Source: Blastococcus sp. HT6-30 (GTDB lineage Bacteria > Actinomycetota > Actinomycetes > Mycobacteriales > Geodermatophilaceae). Taken from it: 64,000 nucleotides of DNA. The DNA lies in assembly GCF_039729015.1 (NCBI RefSeq), contig NZ_CP155792.1, positions 2,070,001 to 2,134,000 of the forward strand, in the 5' to 3' direction. Positions within the stretch are counted from its first letter, which is position 1, and the number at the start of each line of letters is the position of its first letter. Positions 33,582 to 40,535 of the stretch are shown piece by piece. The translations under genes and the position numbers were made by a program. The notes beneath the pieces are model-generated. The model was not told the origin of the DNA. It did no database searches and saw only the letters and a list, made by a program, of their open reading frames with translations.

Positions 33582-33741
33582 CGCGCACGGACCTCCGGGG
33601 GCCCGCCGCGGCCCCGTCGGCCGGGACGTCTCCTGCGGGTGATCTGCACGTTCTCCTCCTCCGCCGCGGCGTCTCCACCCGGCTCGTCCAGGACGAGGTA
33701 GCCCACCCCGGCGCTCGCGACCCGGTCATCATGCAGTCGTC
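33580..33741 (-). other. Possible C-terminal remnant overlapping the channel gene
   Basis: This open frame reads VASAGVGYLVLDEPGGDAA, then EENVQITRRRRP and ends in PPEVRAR; its TGA overlaps the channel GTG by four bases, as in co-translated pairs. No good start is visible and a stop lies about 50 codons upstream, so it may be the tail of a gene cut by the nearby IS110 insertion, or chance. Confidence 0.3.
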
Positions 33742-33819
33742 ACATGGTCCCGCCCGGACCGGCACCCGCCCGGGCGCTCCGCGCTGCAGGCCGCCGGTGC
33801 GGTCGTCAGACTGAGGTCA

Positions 33820-34050
33820 GTGTCAGGGTGCTGAGCACCGCGCCGACTGGTTGCGGGGGTTGGGATCCTGGCTGGCGGTGGTCTGGCTCGCAGACTGCGT
33901 GCCGCTCCGTAAGGGGTTGGCCGTCATGCGTTGTGCCGATCGCCGCTGGTCAGGGCCGACCGGCGTGACTTGATAGGAGCGTGGCCGCGCCCCCACTGAG
34001 GTGTGTCCGCCGGCCGGCCCAACCGTCCCTTCTCGGGTCAGAGAGGAGAC
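33820..34050 (+). ncRNA. Candidate bridge RNA region of the IS110 element
   Basis: IS110 elements encode a structured bridge RNA in the longer non-coding end that pairs with donor and target DNA. This region is of suitable size and position, and begins with a perfect small palindrome GGTGCTGAGCACC (33827-33839). The structure was not modelled. Confidence 0.4.
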
Positions 34051-34056
34051 CCCCTC

Positions 34057-35115
34057 ATGGTGGTCACGGTTGAGATCGACGTCCACAAGCAGACCCACTG
34101 CGCGGTTGGGGTAGATGCAGCCGGGCGGCAGCTGGGCACGCCGAAGACGGTGCGGGCGACCGATGCCGGGCATCGGCAACTGATGCGCTGGGCGATCCGC
34201 GAGTTCGCCGAGCAGCGGGTGGAGTTCGCGGTGGAGGACTGCCGTCACGTCTCCACCCGGCTCGAGCGGGCTCTGCTGGATGCCGGCGCCTCCGTGGTGC
34301 GGGTGCCGCCGAAGCTGATGGCGCAGGCCCGCACCAGCGCCCGCACCCGCGGCAAGTCCGATCCCATCGACGCGCTGGCCATCGCCCGGGCGGCGCTGCG
34401 CGAGCCGGACCTGCCGCGCGCTGAGCACACCCACGCCTCGCGGGAGCTGAAGCTGTTGGTCGACCACCGCGAGGACCTGGTCGGCACGCGGACCGGGCTG
34501 CAGAACCGCCTGCGTTGGCGGCTGCACGAGCTCGACCCGGAGTTCGACCCGCCGACTCGCAAACTGGACCTGGCCAAGCACCTGGACCGCGCCCAGGCGC
34601 GGCTTCAGGAGTTGCCGGCCAGCACGGTGCGGCGGATCGCGCTGGAGGAGCTCGCCGACATCCGTGCGCTCACCGAGCGGATCAACGCATTGGAGAAGGA
34701 GATCAGCGAGCTGGTACGGGCCCAGGCCCCCCAGCTGCTCGACCTGCCCGGCTGCGGGGCACTGACGGCGGCCAAGCTGCTGGGTGAGACGGCCAACCCG
34801 GCCCGGTTCCGCTCCGAAGCCTGCTTCGCCATGCACACCGGCGCCGCTCCCATCCCGGCGTCCTCGGGCAAGACCGACCGGCACCGACTGGCCCGCGGCG
34901 GCAACCGCCAGCTCAACGCCGCTCTGCACCGCATCGCGGTCACCCAGATCCGCCTCGACGGCCAAGGCCGCGCCTACTACCAGCGCCGACGCGCCAACGG
35001 CGACACGAGCATGGAAGCACTTCGCGCGCTCAAGCGACGCCTCGCCCGGATCGTCTTCCACCTCCTTCGACCCACCGACCAGCTCGCCGCGGCACCCCTG
35101 CCGCAGGCGGCTTGA
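34057..35115 (+). CDS. IS110-family transposase
   Basis: 352 residues, complete. The N-terminal RuvC-like DEDD domain has EIDVHKQTHCAVGVD (Asp8), VEFAVEDCRHV and RTRGKSDPIDALAIA. The C-terminal transposase domain with the catalytic serine region contains LLDLPGCGALTAAKLLGE, HTGAAPIPASSGKTDRH and RGGNRQLNAALHRIAV. The active serine is likely in the ASSGK segment. ATG 34057 follows GAGAGGAG. No frameshift is seen, so the element may be active. Confidence 0.93.
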   Translation: MVVTVEIDVHKQTHCAVGVDAAGRQLGTPKTVRATDAGHRQLMRWAIREFAEQRVEFAVEDCRHVSTRLERALLDAGASVVRVPPKLMAQARTSARTRGKSDPIDALAIARAALREPDLPRAEHTHASRELKLLVDHREDLVGTRTGLQNRLRWRLHELDPEFDPPTRKLDLAKHLDRAQARLQELPASTVRRIALEELADIRALTERINALEKEISELVRAQAPQLLDLPGCGALTAAKLLGETANPARFRSEACFAMHTGAAPIPASSGKTDRHRLARGGNRQLNAALHRIAVTQIRLDGQGRAYYQRRRANGDTSMEALRALKRRLARIVFHLLRPTDQLAAAPLPQAA

Positions 35116-35129
35116 CATAGGAGCAACGC

Positions 35130-35807
35130 ATGTCGCGGTCCGTGCTGATCATCGAGGACGATCCGCGGATCCGCCGGATGCTCCAGATGACGCTGCAGCG
35201 GGAGGGGCTCGAGGTCACCGAGGCCGGCAGCGGCGAGGACGGGCTGGCGCGGCTGGCGGAGAACACGTTCGACGTCATCCTGCTGGACCTCATGCTGCCC
35301 GGGAAGGACGGTTTCGAGGTCTGCCGGGAGATCCGCCGCACCTCCAACACACCGGTGATCATGGTGACCGCGCGCTCGGACAGCCATGACGTCGTCGCGG
35401 GCCTGGAGGCCGGCGCCGACGACTACGTCTCCAAGCCCTTCGTGGTCAAGGAGCTGTCCGCGCGGATCCGGGCCCTGGCGCGGCGCACCCGGGCCCCGGA
35501 GCCGCGCACCCGGCTCCAGGTGGGCGACCTGGAGATCGCACCGGCGGACGGCACGGTGACGCGGGGTGGGGAACTGCTCAACCTCACGCGTACCGAGTTC
35601 CGGCTGCTGTGCGAGCTGGCCGCCGAGCCCGGCCGGGTGCTCAGCCGCGAGGAACTCCTCGAGCGGGTGTGGGGCTACGACTACTTCGGCGACTCCCGGC
35701 TGGTCGACGTCCACGTGCGCCGGTTGCGGAAGAAGATCGAACCGGAGCCGGGCAACCCCACGCTGGTCACCACCGTGCGCGGCATGGGCTACCGAGTACC
35801 GGAGTGA
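35130..35807 (+). CDS. OmpR-family response regulator
   Basis: 225 residues: receiver domain 1-120 with phospho-acceptor Asp53 in LLDLMLPGKDGFE, Asp10/11 and Lys102 in SKPF; winged helix 130-225 with LTRTEFRLLCELA and SRLVDVHVRRLRKKI. Closest in style to MtrA and CseB. AGGAGC lies seven bases before ATG. The IS110 transposase stop is only 14 bases upstream, so the native promoter may have been displaced or read-through from the element may drive it. It overlaps the kinase gene by GTGA. Confidence 0.93.
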   Translation: MSRSVLIIEDDPRIRRMLQMTLQREGLEVTEAGSGEDGLARLAENTFDVILLDLMLPGKDGFEVCREIRRTSNTPVIMVTARSDSHDVVAGLEAGADDYVSKPFVVKELSARIRALARRTRAPEPRTRLQVGDLEIAPADGTVTRGGELLNLTRTEFRLLCELAAEPGRVLSREELLERVWGYDYFGDSRLVDVHVRRLRKKIEPEPGNPTLVTTVRGMGYRVPE

Positions 35808-37225
35808 TCCCCCGGCACGACCACCAGGACGGTCGGCCGGCCCGGTCCCTCCGGCCGCGGACGCTGCGGGGGCGGGCCGCCGTGGCGTTCGCCGCGGTCA
35901 CCTTCGTTCTCTCCGGCGTGCTGGCCATCGCCGTGTGGGTCGGTGTGTCGCAGTACCTGCTCGTCCAGCGGGAACGGGTCACCCTGATCCAGGCCACCGA
36001 CAACGCGGCGCAGGTCCAGCGTGCCCTGGCCACCGAAGGGCTCGGCGTCCCGCAGGTGCTCGCCCAGCTACCGCGGGAGACCGGGTCGACGTCGCTGCTC
36101 GTCGACGACGGCGCCTGGACGACCACCTCGCTGCTGGTCGGCCGGGACGCCCTCCCCGAGCAGCTGCGCGAGACGGTGGTCGCCGGCACGCCCGCGCGGC
36201 AGCGGATCGAGGTCCAGGGCGAGACGATGATGGCCGTGGGCATCCCGCTCGCGGAGCTCCGGCAGGCCTACGTCGAGGTCTTCCCGCTCGACGAGCTGGA
36301 CAAGACCTACCGCGTGCTGGCGACCGTGCTCGCCGTCGCGGTCCTGGGCACGGTGCCCCTCTCCCTGCTGGTCGGCTGGTACGTGACCCGCCCGACCCTG
36401 CGCCCGCTGGACCGCATCTCCAGCGCGGCCGCCGCCGTCGCCGGCGGTGCCCTCGACACGCGCATCGACCCCCGGGGCGACCCCTCCCTCGTCCCGATCG
36501 CCACCTCGTTCAACCAGACCGCCGACGCGCTGGAGGCGCGGGTGCGCAGCGACGCCCGCTTCGCCGCCGACGTCAGCCACGAGCTGCGCAGCCCGCTCAC
36601 CACCATGCTGGGCGCGCTGGACCTGGTGGACGCCACCGCCGACCCTGACGACCCGCACCAGGCCGAGGCCCTCGCCCTGCTCCGCTCGGAGGTGGTCCGC
36701 TTCGAGCGCCTGGTCGCCGACCTGCTGGAGATCTCGCGGGCCGACGCCGGCAGCGCCGACCTGGTCGCCGAGCCGGTCCGCCTGGCGTCGCTGACCGAGG
36801 CCGTGGTCGCCCGGCACCGCCTCGACGGCAGCGCCGCGGAGCTGCTCACCGTCGAGGACGCCGCCCGCGACGTCCTCGTCTGCGTCGACAAGCGACGGCT
36901 CGAACGGGCGCTGAGCAACCTGCTGGACAACGCCGACAAGCACGGCGCCGGCGTCACCGCCGTGATCGTGGACCGGCACGGCGACACCGCCATGGTGTGC
37001 GTGGACGACGCCGGCCCTGGCGTCCCGGAGGACGAGCGGGAACGGATCTTCGAGCGGTTCGCCCGCGGGTCGGGCAGCATCCGCACGCGGACCGACGGCT
37101 CCGGCCTCGGGCTCGCGCTGGTCACCCGGCACATCACCGCCATGGACGGGCGGATCCGGGTCAGGAACAGCCCGTCCGGCGGCGCCCGCTTCGTCGTCGA
37201 GCTGCCCGTGGAGACGCAGTCGTGA
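35804..37225 (+). CDS. Sensor histidine kinase (MtrB/CseC-like)
   Basis: 473 residues. First membrane helix about 28-50, extracytoplasmic sensor about 51-170, second helix about 170-192, HAMP 195-245, then the HisKA domain with phospho-acceptor His259 in VSHELRSPLTTML, and a HATPase domain with N box LSNLLDNADKHG, G1 DDAGPGVPEDE and G2 GSGLGLALV. GTG 35804 overlaps the regulator stop. It should phosphorylate the adjacent regulator after an envelope signal. Confidence 0.93.
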   Translation: MIPRHDHQDGRPARSLRPRTLRGRAAVAFAAVTFVLSGVLAIAVWVGVSQYLLVQRERVTLIQATDNAAQVQRALATEGLGVPQVLAQLPRETGSTSLLVDDGAWTTTSLLVGRDALPEQLRETVVAGTPARQRIEVQGETMMAVGIPLAELRQAYVEVFPLDELDKTYRVLATVLAVAVLGTVPLSLLVGWYVTRPTLRPLDRISSAAAAVAGGALDTRIDPRGDPSLVPIATSFNQTADALEARVRSDARFAADVSHELRSPLTTMLGALDLVDATADPDDPHQAEALALLRSEVVRFERLVADLLEISRADAGSADLVAEPVRLASLTEAVVARHRLDGSAAELLTVEDAARDVLVCVDKRRLERALSNLLDNADKHGAGVTAVIVDRHGDTAMVCVDDAGPGVPEDERERIFERFARGSGSIRTRTDGSGLGLALVTRHITAMDGRIRVRNSPSGGARFVVELPVETQS

Positions 37226-37818
37226 GGGCCCTCGCCGTGCTGCTGTGCGCGCTCGTGGTCCTCGCCGGCTGCGGGGTGGACCCCCAGGACCGCCCGCAGG
37301 TGCTCACCATCCCGGTGCCCGAGGTCAGCGAGACCGGGGGGCAGCCCCCGGCGAACGGCCCGACGCTCACCGTCTACTTCGTCCGGGGCACCGTCCTGGC
37401 GCCGGTCGAGCGCGCGACGGACGTCGTCGACGCCCCGTCCGCGCTCGGCCAGCTGAACCTGGGACCCACCCGGGCCGAGGTCATCGGTGGGCTGCGCACC
37501 GCGCTCGCGCCGCAGACCCTGCGGGTCGACGAGGGCGTTCCCGGTGGCATCACGTCGGTGTCGGTGACCCGGGAGTTCACCGGAATCACCGGGGGCAACC
37601 AGCTGCTCGCGGTGGCCCAGGTCGTGTGGACGCTCACCGACCTGCCGGGCACCACGCAGGTGCGGTTCCTCGTCGACGGGGTGCCCGTGGAGGTCCCCAC
37701 CGACGGCGGGCTCACCGAGCAGCCGGTGAGCCGCACCCACTTCCGGTCCGTGGCGCCGGTGAGCGGTCCCGACGACGACCGGCCGCCGTCCGGGCCGCCC
37801 GCCACGGAGACCGAGTGA
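37222..37818 (+). CDS. GerMN-domain lipoprotein (LpqB-like, short)
   Basis: 198 residues. Signal ALAVLLCALVVLAGC with lipobox at Cys17, then a GerMN (sporulation/germination) domain about 45-155: TLTVYFVRGTVLAPVERATD, then NLGPTRAEVIGGLRTAL and LLAVAQVVWTLTDLPG. The tail is Pro/Asp-rich. LpqB of mycobacteria carries GerMN plus beta-propeller domains; here only GerMN is present. GTG 37222 overlaps the kinase stop, so it probably modulates the sensor from outside. Confidence 0.85.
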   Translation: MRALAVLLCALVVLAGCGVDPQDRPQVLTIPVPEVSETGGQPPANGPTLTVYFVRGTVLAPVERATDVVDAPSALGQLNLGPTRAEVIGGLRTALAPQTLRVDEGVPGGITSVSVTREFTGITGGNQLLAVAQVVWTLTDLPGTTQVRFLVDGVPVEVPTDGGLTEQPVSRTHFRSVAPVSGPDDDRPPSGPPATETE

Positions 37819-37958
37819 CCGGCCGGTCCCGCCGTCGTCAGGCGGTCGGGTCCCCGTCCACAGCAGCACCCGTGCGGTGCTGGTCACCCTGGTCACCGAC
37901 GGAGCGGAGGCGGCGGTCATGATCGTCGGCATGGTCCTCGAGATGCGGCGGTGACGGG

Positions 37959-39335
37959 GTGACGCGGATCAACCCGTTCGGCCGGCTCTGGCGGCTGGCC
38001 CGCGGTGCCCTCTGGCCGCTGCCCCTCCTCGCCGTGACCCTCGCCGTGGCCGTCGGAGTGATGCTGCCGCTGCTCGACGAACGCCTGGGCACCGCCGACG
38101 AGGGCTCGCCGCTCGCGTCCGTCTTCGGCGGCGGACCGGCCGCCGCGCGGGACCTGCTGGCCGCGATCGCCGGCTCGCTGATCTCGGTCACCGGCGTCAC
38201 CTTCTCGCTGACCGTGGTCGCCCTGCAGCTGGGCAGCAGCCAGTACTCCCCCCGCTTGCTGCAGACGTTCGTCACCGATCCGGTGGTGCAGGCGACCCTC
38301 GCCCAGCTGACCGGGACATTCGTCTACGCGCTCACCGTGCTCCGGACCGTCCGGACGTCGGAGGCGACGCTGGACGGCTCGGCGTTCGTGCCCCGCCTGT
38401 CGATCACCCTGGCCTTCCTGTTCTCCCTGGGCAGCGTGGCGGCCCTGGTGGTGTTCCTCGGCCACCTCGCCCGGATGCTGCGGGTGGAGACGATGCTGCG
38501 CAACGTCCACGACGAGGCCGTGGCCACGATCGAGCGCACGGCGGACGACCCGGACGACGCCCCGCCGGAGCTGCCCGCCGGCCCGGGCACGCCCGTCGAG
38601 GCGCGCGCCAGCGGCTTCGTCGTGGCGGTCGACGAGGAGCGGCTGGTCGCCGAGGCGCGTGACCGGGACCTCGTCGTGGTCCTGCGGCCTCGGATGGGCG
38701 ACTCGGTGGTGGCGGGCACACCGCTGGCCCACGCCTGGGTGCGCGCCGGGGGCCCGGTGCGGGACGCGGACGAGCTGGCGGAGGTCGTCACCGGCGCGGT
38801 CGCGCTGTCCTACGAGCGGACCCCGGAGGAGGACGCCGCCTACAGCGTGCGCAAGATCGTCGACATCGCCGGGCGAGCCCTCTCCCCCGGCATCAACGAC
38901 CCGACGACGGCCGTGCACGCGCTGTCGCACCTCTCCGCGCTGCTGGGCGACATGCTGCCCCGCCACTCGCCGACGCTGGTCCGCCGGGACGCCGATGGCG
39001 TCGTGCGCCTGGTGGTCCACCGCTGGACGTCCGGGGAGCTGCTGCGGCTGGGGCTCGAGGAGACGCTCGAGTACGCCTCCGGGCAGCCGGCGGTGCTGCG
39101 GCGGATCGCGGGGCTGTTGCGCGAGCTGGCCTGGCGCGTGCGCGGGCACGGGCTGGACCGCGACCTCGACGTCCTCGTCGAGCGCACCACGAGCCTGGCC
39201 GTGGAGACCACCGCGATCGACGACCGGGAGGCCGCCCTGTGGCGCTCCGGCGTCGAGGACGCGCTCGCGGGCCGGTGGTCGGTCGCGCCCGAGCCCCATC
39301 GCCGGCCGTCGGCCCAGGACGCGCCGGCCGGCTGA
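37959..39335 (+). CDS. DUF2254 predicted membrane protein
   Basis: 458 residues, DUF2254. Four membrane helices lie in the first 175 residues (two about 20-45 and 60-85, two about 120-160), followed by a conserved soluble half with VTFSLTVVALQLGSSQYSPR upstream and ALSPGINDPTTAVHALSHLS downstream. The function of this family is not known. GTG 37959 has a poor ribosome site. It is separated from the GerMN gene by 140 bases with no recognisable feature. Confidence 0.85.
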   Translation: MTRINPFGRLWRLARGALWPLPLLAVTLAVAVGVMLPLLDERLGTADEGSPLASVFGGGPAAARDLLAAIAGSLISVTGVTFSLTVVALQLGSSQYSPRLLQTFVTDPVVQATLAQLTGTFVYALTVLRTVRTSEATLDGSAFVPRLSITLAFLFSLGSVAALVVFLGHLARMLRVETMLRNVHDEAVATIERTADDPDDAPPELPAGPGTPVEARASGFVVAVDEERLVAEARDRDLVVVLRPRMGDSVVAGTPLAHAWVRAGGPVRDADELAEVVTGAVALSYERTPEEDAAYSVRKIVDIAGRALSPGINDPTTAVHALSHLSALLGDMLPRHSPTLVRRDADGVVRLVVHRWTSGELLRLGLEETLEYASGQPAVLRRIAGLLRELAWRVRGHGLDRDLDVLVERTTSLAVETTAIDDREAALWRSGVEDALAGRWSVAPEPHRRPSAQDAPAG

Positions 39336-39375
39336 GCACCGCCGCCGCCGGGCCGACGCGCCGAGGGCCGGCGGG

Positions 39376-40056
39376 TCACAGCTGAGGGCGGACCCCCGCC
39401 TCCCGGATGAGGTCGCCGGGGTCCAGCGGGCCGTCGCCCGCCATCGCCGAGCGGCCGGCGCCGCGCCGGCCGACGGGGATGACGGTCCGCTCCCGGGCCC
39501 CCTCCAGCTCCAGGGCGAGGGCCGCGTAGATCGCCAGCACGGCGAGCACCACCCCGACCCAGCCGGCCGTCGTCTTCCAGGCGGCGGAGCCGGTGAGCTC
39601 GTAGATCCCGGTGACGGCGAACCGGGTGGCGGCCAGGGCCATCACGGCCGCGGGAACGACCTTGCTGCTGACCGCCGCGGCCGCCGGCACGAGCATGGCG
39701 GCGGCGCCCACGAGCAGCAGCGTGCCCAGCCCGGGGCTGACCTGGCCCGGCCGGGTGCTGAGGGTGGTGAGACCCGCGACCGCCCAGGTCCCGCTGAGGA
39801 CGCCCATGCCGGTCGCGGCCACGGGATCGCGGCTCAGGAATCCGAACACCGACGCCAGCAGCTGGAGCGGCACGGTGGCGAACAGCGCGGTGTAGCCGGC
39901 GACCCGCCCCTCCTCGGGCGGCACCCAGCCGAGCTGCACCGCGCTGAACACCGTGGTGGCCAGCGCCAGCGCCAGGAAGCCGAGCGGCAGCGGCGTGGCC
40001 AGCGGGCGGAGCACGACCTGCGTCCCCGTCGGCGTGGCACCCGCGCCGGTGCTCAA
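39376..40056 (-). CDS. GPR1/FUN34/YaaH-like membrane transporter
   Basis: 226 residues with six predicted membrane helices. LATPLPLGFLALALATTVFS resembles the N-terminal acetate-permease motif (N-P-A-P-x-G-L), here TPLPLGF. The segments GTWAVAGLTTL and GWVGVVLAVLAIYAALALE follow. Family members move acetate or related acids. The probable start is a TTG at 40056 that overlaps the previous stop; it is co-oriented with the molybdoenzyme genes. Confidence 0.68.
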   Translation of the reverse strand: MSTGAGATPTGTQVVLRPLATPLPLGFLALALATTVFSAVQLGWVPPEEGRVAGYTALFATVPLQLLASVFGFLSRDPVAATGMGVLSGTWAVAGLTTLSTRPGQVSPGLGTLLLVGAAAMLVPAAAAVSSKVVPAAVMALAATRFAVTGIYELTGSAAWKTTAGWVGVVLAVLAIYAALALELEGARERTVIPVGRRGAGRSAMAGDGPLDPGDLIREAGVRPQL

Positions 40057-40535
40057 CTGACCAGCACCTGGGTCGCCGACTCCTTGAGCTTGCCGTTGGC
40101 CCACCGGACCTGGCGGAGCGTCTGCGGGTGGCACCGCTGGGCGAGCTCGAGCAGCTCCTTCTTCCGCGCGCCCTGCGCCCCCTGGGCCAGCAGCTCCCAG
40201 TCCAGCGACGTGCCCGACGCCTCCCGGTAGATGTGCCGCAGGTCGGCCAGCAGCAGGAGCCCCGGCGCGCTGCTGCGACCCATCAGGTCCGAGGCCTTCT
40301 GCCGGGTCTTCTCGAGGATCGTCGGATCACCCTCGGGCTCGGGGTCCAGGTCCAGCCCGAACTCCTGGCCGATGTCCGCCAGGGCGCGCACGTGGTCCTG
40401 CGACCACCGGGCGATGTCACGCGCCACGTGGAAGATCTCGTGGTCGGCCTTGTGCCGGTCCGACATCGCCAGCAGGGCGCCGGCGAGGTGGTTCTCCGAC
40501 CTGTGCAGCTCCTCGATCGCCAGCCTCAGCTTCAT
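40053..40535 (-). CDS. Helical protein linked to molybdopterin oxidoreductase
   Basis: 160 residues, nearly all alpha-helix: LRLAIEELHRSENHLAGALL, HEIFHVARDIARWSQDHVRA, then LADLRHIYREASGTSLDWEL. The His/Glu spacing suggests a ferritin-like or DUF892-like bundle but no metal site is clear. ATG 40535 overlaps the molybdoenzyme stop (ATGA), so it is probably co-translated as a chaperone or partner. Confidence 0.6.
   Translation of the reverse strand: MKLRLAIEELHRSENHLAGALLAMSDRHKADHEIFHVARDIARWSQDHVRALADIGQEFGLDLDPEPEGDPTILEKTRQKASDLMGRSSAPGLLLLADLRHIYREASGTSLDWELLAQGAQGARKKELLELAQRCHPQTLRQVRWANGKLKESATQVLVS

Larger units (their letters stand above)
33745..35129 (+). mobile_element. IS110-family insertion sequence (ends not defined)
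   Basis: One IS110 transposase gene preceded by about 300 non-coding bases, the long left end expected for the IS110 subgroup. Ends are inferred: IS110 elements lack terminal inverted repeats. The right end must be before or within the 14-base gap to the response regulator. A similar CTTGA...TAGGAGC motif occurs near both sides (about 33969 and 35112). Confidence 0.6.
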
